DNA of 64,000 bases from Cristatella mucedo. Its lineage: Eukaryota; Bryozoa; Phylactolaemata; Cristatellidae. A model generated the notes under the pieces. That model was not told the DNA's origin. It was given only the letters and a program-made list of their open reading frames with translations, and did not search any database. Below are positions 1 to 11,480 of this stretch, piece by piece. The stretch spans positions 6,769,001 through 6,833,000 of the forward strand of contig WPIO01000002.1 in NCBI GenBank assembly GCA_009760855.2, read 5' to 3'. Each line of letters begins with the position of its first letter. The stretch's first letter is position 1. Position numbers and translations under genes: made by a program.

Positions 1-37
1 CCGGAATACTCTACAAAAATAACCAAAAAAATAATTC

Positions 38-185
38 TTTGTATAGCGCCGCCCTAAGGGAAATCAGTTTCTGTCCCTTGGCTTCACATACACAGCAGGG
101 CTCGAGCCTAAGACTTAAGTCGTCGCATACATTCACCTTCACTGCGGTCGTTCAAGGCGAGCACCTAAGCACCTGGGCCCAACCA
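38..185 (-). mobile_element. tRNA-derived SINE, family C
   Basis: Read on the minus strand, a tRNA-like head with a B-box-like GGCTCGAGCCC is followed by a tail ending near GGGCGGCGCTATAC. It matches copies at 20.6, 33.0, 45.2 and 63.7 kb. This copy is diverged. Confidence 0.6.
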
Positions 186-497
186 GGGTCGTGCGTGAGA
201 CCCCAAAATGAGCCGTTCCTGGAACGTCTTCAAAAGAAATGCTGTCTAATTACTACCAAAATGTATTATAAAGAGTTTACCGTAACATGCATAACACAGA
301 GTGTTTCTTTTCGAGTACACCCAAATAATCATGTTGCTGGGTGGTTATGTCTTTTATATTTGCAGCTTATTTCTTTTGGTTATGCTAAAGAAGTGATTAG
401 TATCATTGAATGGCTGTGCTTATAGCATTTTCTAGACACTTTATTGTTCCAATTGCACAGGGTAACATGGTTATATTTGTTCTTGTTCGAGGGAAGT

Positions 498-672
498 AGT
501 AGTATGTTTTTGAACGTTATGTAACCTAGGGCTCGATCATCGCACATCAACAAGCTCACTCCGTTTGCTTGTTTCGTGCTCGCTCAAGTCCCTAGTCTCC
601 ATAACATTCGAAAACAACTACTCCATGTATACTTCACCAAACTTGGCTAATATATTGTAGTAATTTTTTTTT
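498..672 (+). repeat. Left terminal inverted repeat
   Basis: The outer 125 bp pair with 5776-5900 in reverse complement at roughly 85% by eye, sharing CCTAGGGCTC, CAACAAGCTCACTCC and CGTGCTCGCTCAAGTCC. A less conserved inner part (to about 672) still matches, through TGTATAC and TAGTAATTTTTTTT. The outer 125 bp is itself an imperfect palindrome. Confidence 0.85.
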
Positions 673-1005
673 AAAGTAAGCTGAAAGAGTTAAATAATAG
701 ACTATGCTACTATTATACCAACAACTTAATGTATATATTATAGTAATTTTTAGTTTTTCAAGAAAATTTTTAATTTAGATGGGAAAATGTCCGATCTAAG
801 AAGAAAATATGTTTTCCAAAGATATGGAGAGATCGTTCGATATAATACTTGAGTTAGGTCGTATCTAACAAATCTAATAAAAATAAGATATATAATCAAA
901 GTTATAAACATAGTAGTAGCATTAGAAGTAACAGTTTCTCGTACTTTTATTCAATCATTTCCAAATAATACTCATAGATTTTCATCTTTTTCAGCAATAT
1001 CTGCA

Positions 1006-1206
1006 ATGATAGTAGCAGTTGATGGTGTTCTAGCAGAAATCGACAAGCGTAAAACATCTACTCTAGAATCTAATTCAAAGTTTATTTCTAAAATGACGCG
1101 TGTTTTATCTAATAAAGTAATTACAAAAGAAGAGTTTGAAGATATTCTAATGGAACGTTCACGAAGAGAAGCTACTCCTGTTAAATTACTTGTAGTTCTC
1201 CTTTAA
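1006..1206 (+). CDS. Small unrecognised plus-strand ORF in the Polinton-like element
   Basis: A 66-codon frame on the strand opposite the polymerase, beginning MIVAVDGVLAEIDKRK and rich in Lys/Glu/Ser, is possibly helical. It may be a fragment of a longer gene. No homology is evident. Confidence 0.25.
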   Translation: MIVAVDGVLAEIDKRKTSTLESNSKFISKMTRVLSNKVITKEEFEDILMERSRREATPVKLLVVLL

Positions 1207-1282
1207 CAAAACTCTTTTTAACATCATTGACCCAATAACGTACTGGTTGGTGTTTCATAACCATTATTCTAACAATATTATG

Positions 1283-2132
1283 TTTAATAATAATAATAAT
1301 AATAATAACAGTGCACTTGATGAGGCGCCCTCAGAGAGCTCAATCTCCTTCGAGGCGATTTACATTTGCTGCAAAGGGAAACGCGAATGAATGGTGAGTG
1401 ATATCATGCTTGACAAACAATATGAATAAACTTGTTAGGGGTAACATGCTCAAGGTCAGCATGCAAATGTTGTTAGTGGCAGCATGCACAGTGTCAGCAC
1501 GCATAAGCACATAAAGGACGATTCAAAGGGACTCACGAAATGCTGTCCTAAATAGGTGCGTTCTTAAGTTCTTTTTAAATGTGGTCAAGTCAGGGGATGT
1601 CCTGATGCAAAGGTTTTGAAGCTCACTTTTAGGTCACTTCATTCTTTGGCTCCAGCCTATCTCTCCGATATACTTCCCTATCAGGCCAAGCATCGTACCA
1701 CCCGCTTTTCGGAATCCAACAGTCTAGAAATACCTCGCACAAACCTTAAATCCTTTGGAGACCGTGCATTTAGTTCGTATGCTCCCAAAGCCTGGAACTC
1801 CCTCCCGACCTGCGTCAGAACATCCCCTGACCTGACCACATTTAAAAGGAACTTTGAAACACACCTATTTAGGACAGCATGTAGTGGGTACCTGTGATTC
1901 GTCCTTCATGTGCTTATGTTTGCTGACACTGTGCATGCTGCCACTAACCACATTTGCATGCTGACCCTGTGCATGTCACCCCTAACCATGTTATTCATTT
2001 TGTTTGTTTATCAAGCATGATATTACTCACCATTCAATTGCATTTCCCTTTGCAGTAAATGTAAAGTGCCTTGAAAAAGATTAAGTTCTCTGAGGGAGCT
2101 TTATCAAGGGCATTATTATTATTATTATTGTT
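1283..2132. mobile_element. Head-to-head pair of L2 3' ends inside the Polinton-like element
   Basis: From 1283 to about 1610 the sequence is the minus-strand 3' end of the L2 family (TAA repeat, hairpin tail, 3' UTR, last codons). From about 1611 to 2132 it is the plus-strand 3' end, including a 93-codon frame (1616-1897) for the reverse transcriptase C-terminus and an ATT tail. The arms of about 300 bp are complementary and both 3' ends face outward. Confidence 0.85.
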
Positions 2133-2357
2133 ATCATCTAGACAGAATTTTCTAACCGAGGAATCAGTCATTACTGAGATATCTGAGTCAAGTGTGTGTT
2201 CATCATAGGCAGTCATTATATATTTAAAAAGATAGTCTACACGGGATTTTAGTAGATTATCCGATGTAGCTAGATTAGGGTCAGTAACGTCAGTAGTTGT
2301 TGCCATTTTTCTATAATAACTTAAAAACAATTTAAAAAAATTACAATGAAGTAACAA
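2034..2357 (-). pseudogene. Small ORF truncated by an L2 insertion
   Basis: A minus-strand frame starts at 2357 (a better internal Met is at 2306, MATTTDVTD). After about 55 native residues it runs into the ATT repeat and 3' tail of the inserted L2 (about 2130), which adds poly-Asn and foreign residues. Its original end is lost or lies beyond the insertion near 1.27 kb. No family was recognised. Confidence 0.4.
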
Positions 2358-2667
2358 TCTGAACGACTTGTTTAGTTTGTGGAGACTTTGATTTCTTATC
2401 TGCCTCTGATAACATTGTATTTATTTTACTACGACATTCCATTAGTTTATCACATGTTTCAGAAATTTTTACAAGAATACTAGTAAATGAACTATCCAAA
2501 CCTGGAATAAGTTTATCTAGTGAATGCTTAACAATTCTTTGATGAACTCCTTTAAGTTTTTGTAGACAAATCTTCAGTGCCATATCTCTAGATTGCTCAC
2601 AACTAAGAATTCTTGAAACATTCATTCTATATATATATAATAATGTTTTACAATTCATCTTCTTCAT
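2341..2667 (-). CDS. Small unrecognised ORF (108 codons) of the Polinton-like element
   Basis: An intact minus-strand frame begins MKKMNCKTLL and is Lys/Ser-rich, predicted largely helical. It starts inside the end of the acidic frame and its last codons overlap the start of the next frame at 2357, a compact overlapping layout unlike the surrounding host DNA. No motif was recognised. Confidence 0.4.
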   Translation of the reverse strand: MKKMNCKTLLYIYRMNVSRILSCEQSRDMALKICLQKLKGVHQRIVKHSLDKLIPGLDSSFTSILVKISETCDKLMECRSKINTMLSEADKKSKSPQTKQVVQIVTSL

Positions 2668-2835
2668 TTATGTAGTTATATTCTACTCCTTCATGAAATC
2701 CAAATGCTTGTTCATAACCTTCAACTTCAGAATCATCTACTTCATCTTCAGGATTGTAATCTGCATCACTTTCAGAATCAGTTGCATCTTCAGTTTCATC
2801 AGTATCATATTCATCAGTATCATATCATATCATTT
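2656..2835 (-). pseudogene. Acidic open-frame fragment in the Polinton-like element
   Basis: A minus-strand open frame of about 56 codons without a clear ATG is very rich in Asp, Glu, Ser and Thr (DEYDTDETED at one end, NEEDEL at the other). It ends at a TAA that overlaps the start of the next frame (2667). I do not recognise a family. Confidence 0.35.
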
Positions 2836-3160
2836 AGAATTATATTCAGAATCGGTTTTGTTTTAAACTTCATCTGCTTCGTCTTTAATTTCTACTTCAG
2901 TTTTATTTCCACTTATTTCTATAATAGTAGATTTTTTATTTTAAAAATAAAATTACTCCTGCCTCTTTAAATATAAACCATTCTTTAGTCGTGTCATACT
3001 TAATCTTAATTTTTAATTCACGCATTTATTTTGTTATCTCTCTAGAATCATGTTCAATTTTGACTTTTATTTCTGGTTTTGGCAATAAACACTCTTCATG
3101 TTTTCGTTTAGAAAAATATATAAATATCTTTTAATTGCATTCAATCCACTTTCAACCACT

Positions 3161-5520
3161 CTATTTTATTCTGTAGTGACCATACGCAAGTGAATGAATC
3201 CCACAATCAAACCAGTATCGTTTTGAGTCAAAAGCGGATAGTGCTTTCTTAGATTGTGTGATAGTATAAATTTGATGATTTCTTGTTTGTAATCTACATT
3301 GATTACAATATACGTCAAAACTAGTTAAACTAGTTATAAGACAACCGAGGTAAACAGAATGAGACAAACATTTCTTTACTACTTCTTTTTTATTGCCCTA
3401 AGCCTTCTTTGCTGATGATTTAACTTTTACTCCGTCCTTTGTTGATATTGCTATCTGCATAGAATAAAATTTTGGTCTTAAGAAAATACCTTCATCAAGT
3501 ACAACAGATTTTTCTAACATAATTCCTTTTTCACCTCTAGTGAAATCTTTTGTTAGTGGGTCAACGGTATACTTTCTGAGAATTAGTCTTTACATTTTCC
3601 TAGACTTCCCTTATTCTCTTTCATCATCTTCTCGAATCCTTCTGACTTCCATATTTCTTGGTTTCTAGGATAACCAGATAGATCTAAGTATTCCAAGTAA
3701 TTTGCAAAGTCTTCATAAGCATTATCTGTATTTATTTTCATAACAAGTGAATCTGTATTTGTTTAAGCAAGTGTTAGTTTATCAGTATAATAATCTTTCA
3801 TAGTATTATAATGTAACTCTTGCATTATTAACTTTGATATTTCTAGAATAGCAAATCCTAAATTAATTGGTTTATTAAGACAAATCTCTGCTTTTGTTGT
3901 TTCTACTCCAATTAAATCTTAATTGAATAACCCTCTATCTTTAAATCTTGCACTCATACCTCTTTTGTCAGATAAAGTAATATCATCTTCAAACTTTAAA
4001 TCAAACAACAATAATTAAACTATATATTCTCATCACGTTTCATAGTACTGTTATCAAATTTCTCATATTTAGAAAGAATCTCCTTCAAATCTTTCTTTAT
4101 AGAATTCTCTTCTTCTAGCAAACTCGTAAGCAACTCTCGAACATTATTTGCTCCGTTTAACAATTTAAAACTTCTTGTGTTTCCATTATAATCAATAATT
4201 GTATATGCACCTGAGTAAGGTATGTGTTTTTGAAAAGAACCTTATGGTATACTAGCATCTTCTTTGTCAGTCTTTCTTAAATTAGTAAACAACCCTTCAC
4301 AATCTGCATAAGCAACATAAGGACACCACAATGCTTTTGAATATTCTCTAAAACAACAAAGATTACTAGTTCCATCTTTTCTATCTTTTGCTTTTGGTAT
4401 TCTCGTTCTTGAATTACCATCATTTCCTATCTTGCAAGCTTCAATATGATAATCTAATCTGTCCTGCGAATACAATCTACATAAACATCCTTTGGATATT
4501 AATTGAGTACCATGGCCCTTTGAACTTATACACAAACCATTACAATTTCTAAAATTAACGTAATTTAAGTTAGTCTTTTCTTTATTACTAAATAGTAGAA
4601 GGTCTACACGTTTCTCCTTTTCTTCATCAACTACTAATAAAGGACTTCGACTTCTATTATCACACTCAAAAACCTTTATTGTAATATCAAATAACTCTGC
4701 TAAGATTGGAATATCCCTGACATTTAATGCTTGAGAAGGGTTACCTGGTCTAACATTAAGTAATTCTTCTAATTTTGGTATTAAATGAGAATAACGCTCA
4801 AATAGAATTACACTTAAATCTACAATTGATTCTGGATGGTTCTCTCTCAATGTAAAAATCTTATAACACACCACAAAGCACAAAAGTTATCTGATTCATT
4901 CTATATTGTAACAGTAGATCTCTAATTTTTTGATCCAACAGGCATTGGTAAATAACTTCCTCCAAAACGATGTCTAAAATAAGTAAAAAATAAATAACTT
5001 CTTCCAAAACGATGTCTAAAATAAGTAATCTTTGCACATAAAGAATTAATGCCGACTTAACTCCAACTAGATCCTTTTTCTAACCATTCTCCAACTCTTT
5101 TCTTGAAGGAAACAAATTGCATTCTAATTATTTTCTCAATATCTGAAATTCTATTTATTTTTGCGCTGCTTACTCCAGCGAAATGTTGGTAGCTACAAAG
5201 CGTCGTTCTCAGCAGCCAGAATAGGAGAAACAACCGTTTTTAATTTTAAATCACTCTTAGTTTTAAGCAGCTCTCTAATTAGTCACTTTAAATCAGTGCT
5301 TGTTCTATCAAATAATCTATCAAAATATATTTCATTTCTTTCTAAACCTACATATTCATAATCCATGAACTTACCATCAGATGAGACAGATGAGACCTAA
5401 AAACCAGCCTGTTTCTTCAATCTTTATTAATCTTCTAGTCTCTCTTTCAAATGAACGATCCTTATTCTTTATCTCTTTCTTATTAAAGGGAATTTCTACA
5501 ATTGTATTAGGAATTGTTTG
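3161..5520 (-). pseudogene. Protein-primed family-B DNA polymerase relic (Polinton type)
   Basis: Read from about 5520 down to 3161, successive frames give the expected order of landmarks. These are an N-terminal stretch with GEWLEKGSSWS (about 5.07 kb), SYLPMP (about 4.94 kb) and a zinc-knuckle-like CLCRLYSQDRLDYH region. Then comes the exonuclease motif YADCEG near 4.3 kb (YADFE type, with Cys for Phe). The palm and C-terminal part has NKPINLGF, TNTDSLV (motif C) near 3.75 kb, LRPKFYSMQ near 3.47 kb and YGHY at the end. Several in-frame stops and frame changes break it. Palm motifs A and B appear to be deleted between about 4.05 and 4.0 kb. The longest intact piece is 4242-4883 (213 codons). 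It cannot encode an active polymerase. Confidence 0.82.
4950..5028. repeat. 42-bp tandem duplication in the polymerase relic
   Basis: A 37-bp sequence containing CCAAAACGATGTCTAAAAT occurs at 4950-4986 and again at 4992-5028 with one mismatch. It lies within the N-terminal part of the broken polymerase and contributes to its loss of frame. Confidence 0.85.
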
Positions 5521-5726
5521 CAAACTAGCTATCGTAATGTCTAAACTAGTCTTTTAAAAAGGATATTTTGGAAGAAGGCCTGTTCTTTTTCTAACCTCTT
5601 CTCTAACACGCCTTGTATGGTCACTAAACTTTTCACCCTTCCCCTGCATAAAATCATCATTTTTCTGAGACATTTATGTAATACAAAAAATTCTTTAAAT
5701 TTACTTATAAAGTGATCAACTTTTAT

Positions 5727-5900
5727 AAAAAAAATTACTATAATATATCCACTAAGATTGGTGTAGTATACATGTAGTAGTATGTTTTTGAATGTTATGG
5801 AGACTGGGGACTTGAGCGAGCACGAGACAAGCGAATGGAGTGAGCTTGTTGGTGTGCCAAGGTTGAGCCCTAGGCTACATATCATTCAAAACACACTACT
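5727..5900 (-). repeat. Right terminal inverted repeat
   Basis: This is the reverse complement of the left repeat, followed at once by the GAAGT direct repeat. Its outer module starts AGTAGTATGTTTTTGAATG at 5776 and ends with a nearly complementary sequence at 5900. Confidence 0.85.
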
Positions 5901-5905
5901 GAAGT

Positions 5906-6734
5906 AAGTGTTGGTCTGCAATTGCTTGTGCTTTAGCTGCTGTCTAGGGAATAGCTTTTTGCACTTCATAAATCTTGCTTTTTGTGATCACGACTGCGAT
6001 ACTGCACTACGTTTACCTACTATTCAGAGCACTCAGGATAGATTCGATGATGAGCGAACCTGGAGTAGTTCTCATACTTTGATTACTCTTTTCTTTACTC
6101 AACAAGGTAGTATAAATAAAAGGCTCGAGGTTTACGAATTCACTTATAGAAGCACTAGTAGACGGTAGAAAAGGCTGATGGAGGTATCTGCCATATGGCA
6201 AATGAAATTAGTGACCGGGGCAAAATTTCTGGCCATAAATTGTCATGACAGATGAGTCACCACCAAGGACTGGGATTTGGTCGTGCATCGGCAGCCAGAC
6301 TGCTGAGACAGTGAGACCACCAGTACACTGCTTCTGCACGCCCCAGTGTGATTGGCTAATAACTACAGCTATCTGTCACTCATCTGGTCAAGCTGGTGGA
6401 GCGAACCAATACCACCGGAGACGACTATCATGGACTATTTTATATTTGAAAAAGAAAGATTTTATATTATCACTGCCCACCAGAGCAGCAAAGTTCATGA
6501 GGAATAGTAGTTTTATTGAGCTTTTCCGTTCTCGAAATAACGTTTACAGCCAAAGCTCCATCGCTAATTATAAACTGCATTTAGGAGTACTCAACGGGGA
6601 CTTGTATAGTTTACTGAAAATATCCAACTTAGAGGGACCCGCTGTGTCCGTAAGGCTAAAGCAATCGACGGTATTATTACCAGCTTATTAACAGCAGCTT
6701 ATTACCTTAATTACCTTATTATTCTTATTACCAG
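5906..6734. other. No gene recognised
   Basis: This is flanking DNA to the right of the Polinton-like element. Open frames of 86 and 148 codons (5908 and 6245) have no family features and are probably chance frames. Confidence 0.5.
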
Positions 6735-6960
6735 CAGCGCCGACTTTGACGCATCCTTTCCACCCGTCCTGAGCTGTTACTTCATCTCAACCCATTCGCT
6801 TCTCTGACCTCCTGACTTAGTTATGCTTCTCACGTTCACTTTGTTCAGTTAGCTGAACTCCCGTAGCTACCCCATGCACACCGAAAGCTGCTTAGACTTT
6901 GAGTTCGCCAAAGCGCCCCCTAGTCTTCAAAGCTATGTGGAATCACAGACTGGGTTACTT
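6735..6960 (+). mobile_element. 3' UTR fragment of second L2-like family (family B)
   Basis: This stretch aligns by eye with 11230-11470: both share TCCTGAGCTG, CTCCTGACT, a CACCGAAAGCTGCTTAG/TACTGAAAGTCGCTTAG block and a terminal TGTGGAGTTACAGAC-like stretch. No coding part is present in this copy. Confidence 0.55.
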
Positions 6961-8174
6961 TAACATAAAATCAGAAATCACATAGCTGAATGTAATCTTA
7001 ATGTTGAGAGCAAAGGGAAAAACTGTTTTTTAATTAGAACAAGCCAAGGTTGTCCGCCTTGGAAGTGTAGATAAAAACGCTATCTCTGTCTGTAAAGATC
7101 CCTGTGAGAGAGCAATGAGCCTTCCTTCTTTGAGAAACCACTCCAGCTGTCGAACTCGAGCAATGCTGATTGAGTAAATAAAAGCCTGGCTGGGAAGCCA
7201 GCAAAGAGGGGTGACTGCCGGCGATTGTCACTAAACTGGGCAGAGCCGGCAGAGTGGTGAATATGGCGGTTGGTGTCACGTGACAGTGGTGGTCCGGTGA
7301 AGTTTGGAGACACGAGGCCTGTGTCTCGATCTGGCTACTCGGCCTGACCATAGATCTGTGTAGTGAGCTGACACCTTGAGTGGTTGAGACCCCGGAAGAC
7401 CACTCCGAAGACCCACGTCAAAATCAGCAATTAACAGGAGTAGTCGCTGGGACTGGGCGTGCATGCCAACAAAACCTGGTTCGAGCTCAAAGGGAATGGC
7501 AAGCACACATACGTCCGATGGAGAGGTCGAGAAGCGCTTTCGAAGCAGTTTTCCAGTTACACTGGGCGCTAGACTGCTCCCCTCCCTGTCCATATCCCTT
7601 CTTAGGCATATGTTCAAGTCATCCGAGTCATGTGCCGCTCACTTAGTGTGAAGCTGCATTGACACGGTAGACTTTCCTCTGACAGGCACGGACTCTCCTC
7701 CTAGTTACGATGTCTACACCACAGATTTAGTCTCGCCCGCGACAGATGTGATGGCCGACTTACTAGCCCTGCCCACAGCCCGTGCTCTTATCTGGGTGGC
7801 TGGTATGGCAGACGGTTTCCCGTGAGATGTCAAGCTATCACAGGCAGAAGTAGAGTTCGCCGCTGCAGTCATCATTGTAAAGTAGTATGAGAAAAATATA
7901 AATTAAAGGAAGATTAGCATTTCATTAAAGCTTTTTCGGCAAACGGAGCGTTACAAAGTAATGTGCCCGCTATGGGTGTGGTGTGCGGGTGTATAGTGCT
8001 GAGTAATGTTCCCCATTACGGGCTTGTAGGTGGATTTGATAAACAGACGCACGGCGTATGCTATGTAGAAAATGCTGAAGCCCTGGTTACAACGCGTAAT
8101 CATTCCAGATTCAAGGACATGCTCTGGACACCTCAATATAACTCGAGCGTGTGCCCTTTCAAACGTTAAACTAG
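6961..8174. other. Unassigned, GC-richer stretch
   Basis: Overlapping open frames of 60-113 codons occur on both strands around 7.0-7.65 kb. An AATAAAAGCC near 7.18 kb could be a polyadenylation signal. I found no protein family and no paired LTRs. Confidence 0.4.
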
Positions 8175-10180
8175 TAATAATAATAATAATGTACTTGATA
8201 AAGCGCCCTCAGAGAACTTAATCTCTTTCTAGGCGCTTTACATTTGCTGCAAAGGGAAATGCAATTGAATGGTAAGTAAAATCATGCTTGAAAAACAAAC
8301 AAAATGAATAACATGGTTAGGGGTGACATGCACAGGGTCAGCATGCAAATGTGGTTAGTGGCAGCATGCACAGTGTCAGCACACATAAGCACATCAAGGA
8401 CGAATCACAGAGACCCACTAAATGCTGTCCTAAATAGGTGTGGTTTTAAGTTCCTTTTAAATGTGGTCAGGTCAGGGGATGTTCTGACGCAGGTCGGGAG
8501 GGAGTTCCAGGCTTTGGGAGCATACGAACTAAATGCACGGTCTCCAAAGGATTTCAGGTTTGTGCGAGGTATTTCTAGACTGTTGGATTCCGAAAAGCGG
8601 GTGGTACGATGCTTGGCCTGATGGGGGAGTATGTCGGAGAGATAGGCTGGAGCCAAAGAATGAAGGGACCTAAAAGTGAGCGACAAAACCTTGAAGTCAA
8701 TCCTTTGCTTGACTGGTAGCCAGTACAGGTCGGCGAGAAGTGGAGTAATGTGGCAACTGCAACGCTCACGACAGACAGACAAGCCTAGCTGCAGAGTTTT
8801 GCACCAGCTGCAATCACCGGATCGCACATGGTGGTAGGCCAGTAAGCAGTGAGTTGCAGAAGTCGAGACGAGATGTCACGAATGCATGGATCAACTTAGA
8901 CGTGGTATCCTTATCTAAACAAGCCCGAATTTTAGCAATGTTATGAAGCTGAAAATAGGCAGATTTGACTGTGGCACTGATATGGTCGTCTAACGAGAGG
9001 TCGCTTTGGAATATGACACCTAGATTTCGAGCTGATTCGATGTCATCAATGCATGCAGCAAGTGAGTTTAGAGAATTTGAGGTGCTCGAAGGCTGGGAGG
9101 GATCAAAGCAAAGGTACAACTGAGTGTCATCCGCATAGAAGTAAAAGCCTAGATTGTGCTTGGCAATCACATCAGCAAGAGGGAAAGTATAAACCGTGAA
9201 ATGAACCGGACCTAGCACGGAGCCCTGAGGTACCCCATATTTCAGAGGTACCTCAGATGATCTTTGTCCATTCACGTCAATACTCTGGAGTCTCCCACTG
9301 AGATAGGACCTGAACCACTGCAGAGCAGTGCCAGTGATGCCCAGGCGAGATGAGAGGTGCTCTAGAAGAACTTTGTGATCGATGGTGTCTAAAGCTGCCG
9401 AAAGATTGAGCAAAACAAGCAGAGACACTCTACCCATGTTTGCATTCCTAAGTAGGTCGTTGTATACCCTAAGCAATGCTGACTTTGTGGGGTGATTAGC
9501 TCTAAAGCCAGACTGGAACTTACTAGCAAGGTGTGAGGTTTCGATATATGAGTTCAGCTGGTCTGCCATGACCCGTTCCAGTGTCTTTGATAGGAATGGT
9601 AGCAGGGAGACTGGGCGGTAGTTGCTCAAGTTCTCTTGGTCTAGTATTGCTTTCTTGAGAAGAGGCCTGACTACAGCTTTTTTTAAAGGTGCTGGGACAT
9701 GACCTGAGGCTAATGACATATTAATGATGTTAGTTATGCATGGCAGCAGCAGATCAATGCAACGTAGGAGCAAGACAGTGGGAATAGGGTCCATAGGACT
9801 TGTTGTCTTCTTTGATTGCGATACGAACTTTAGGACTAGATCACTAGTGACCTGCTTAAATGCAGACATTGATGTGCAGCCACGAACCGAGGAACAGCAT
9901 TCTAGTGGGGAGGTTGTCATCGCAGGGATAGATTCCCTGATCTTGTCTATTTTCTGCACAAAGAATCGAGAGAAGCGATCGGCTAGATCATCACAAGGAT
10001 CATCAGGTAAAGAGCTAATCTGGGAACGGTTGAGGAGATGGTTTATTGTCGACATCAGCATTTTTGGATTTTGCATCTGTGATTCAACAATGTTTCTATA
10101 GAAGCTAGACTTGGCCTTTGCTAGGATCGATTGGTACGACTTACAGTAGTCTTCATATGCCTGTCGATGGACAGGCTGAC
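8175..10180 (-). mobile_element. 5'-truncated L2-clade non-LTR retrotransposon
   Basis: This is the longest copy of the main repeat family (family A). Minus-strand frame 10076-8814 (420 codons) is reverse transcriptase, with [42 protein letters not shown] and [10 protein letters not shown] as in the L2 clade. The C-terminus ([18 protein letters not shown]) continues in another frame (8827-8405), so there is a frameshift near 8.82 kb. The motif A Asp is replaced by Asn (VLLNLSAA), and about 60 residues between CIDDI and ESARNLG are deleted relative to other copies. The endonuclease is missing; the copy stops near 10.18 kb. The 3' UTR, hairpin and TAA/ATT tail lie at 8175-8400. Confidence 0.92.
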
Positions 10181-10504
10181 AATAATATTATTTTTGCCCT
10201 CTACGTAGCAACTTTCATGAGGGAGAGTGGTGACTAGTCCCTTGATTATGCATCTTTTTCTATTGAAAGGTTAATTAGAAAACTTGATAAATTTTGAGCT
10301 TTAATTATTAACAGCACTTCTAAGCAACGGTAAGCCGTTATTTGTTCATGCTTCACTAGAACAGACAGTGGTTAGCACTTCACTGGTTCTGCCATTTCCC
10401 AAGTTTGCTATGCTACACGCTCCAGATAGAGCACTGAAGAGCTCGAATGGCGGTTTTGTTACAGGTAAAATAGCATCAGATGGCTGGCACTAACACACTT
10501 ATGC

Positions 10505-10738
<234 letters not shown>

Positions 10739-10869
10739 ATACACAATAGCAAAAACCTATATCAGCAGAAGCAAAAATCCCTGTTTGATGTATCAAACAA
10801 AGAAAAGAGTGCGTTCAGATCGCATGTTCCGTAAGCCTGGAACTCACCGACTGACGTCACGAAATCCCC

Positions 10870-11480
10870 TAATTTGACGAAATTAAAAACCTAAACGCCT
10901 AGCTGTTTCTCACAGAGTTTGCTTTGTTCGCATGCAGTGTCATTTGTGTACTTATGCAGCTAGCCCTGTCTGGTGGCAATGTTACAGCTGCTCTGGTGGC
11001 AATGCTGCAACTGCCACATTGCACCACCTCTCACGGCTTGTCTCCGCCATACCTAGCTGAACTGCTGCATCAGTTTTTAGCCTCCTCGTGCCCTCAGGTC
11101 GATAAATTAGCCGTTCCTTTCCTCCGATTAAAGACCGTTAGTGACAGAAGCTTTTGCTTTGCAGGTCCTAGACTGTGGAGCTCGCTTCCACAATTCTTAT
11201 GCAACAACAAATACTCTCCTGCAGCCGACTGTGGCTCATCCTTTTCAGTGGTCCTGAGCTGCTAATGCCTTGCTGCTCACAACCTCAACTGCTCTCCTGA
11301 CTCTGCTATGTTTCCCACTTTCTCTTTATTGTGTGAGATGGAGTCTGTTGGCTACCAAATGTGTACTGAAAGTCGCTTAGGCTGTGAGTGTGCTATGCAA
11401 AACTCTCATGCATAATACCCACATAGTCTGTGTGGTTTTGTGGAGTTACAGACAGAGATTCATTACATTACATATCATTT
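10870..11480 (+). mobile_element. L2-like family B fragment (C-terminus and 3' UTR)
   Basis: Plus-strand frame 10924-11265 ends in YLAELLHQFL, VPFLRLKTVSDRSF and GPRLWSSLP, the C-terminal signature of L2/CR1-type ORF2. It is distinct in sequence from family A. The 3' UTR runs to about 11.48 kb and matches 6735-6960. Confidence 0.75.

Larger units (their letters stand above)
498..5900 (-). mobile_element. Degenerate Maverick/Polinton-like element (5.4 kb)
   Basis: The element is bounded by inverted repeats (498-672 and 5727-5900) beginning AGTAGT and ending ACTACT. Outside them lies the direct repeat GAAGT at 493-497 and 5901-5905; the next base may extend it to 6 bp, the size typical of Polintons. 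The interior is much more AT-rich than the flanks. The minus strand carries a broken protein-primed DNA polymerase B followed by an acidic fragment and two small open frames. Autonomous Polintons are usually 15-20 kb and encode integrase, ATPase, protease and capsid proteins, none of which I found, so this is a shrunken dead copy. About 0.85 kb of it is later L2 insertion. An endogenous adintovirus relic is the close alternative. Confidence 0.75.

Noticed and set aside
7100-7870. LTR retrotransposon with AATAAA and a gag-like frame
   Set aside because: I could not find paired LTRs, a primer-binding site or any gag/pol motif; the evidence is too thin.
8304-8621. Plus-strand 105-codon frames (also at 47003-47320 and antisense to 54354-54647) that recur with high similarity
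   Set aside because: They are antisense shadows of the L2 reverse transcriptase C-terminus and 3' UTR; recurrence reflects the repeat, not a protein family.
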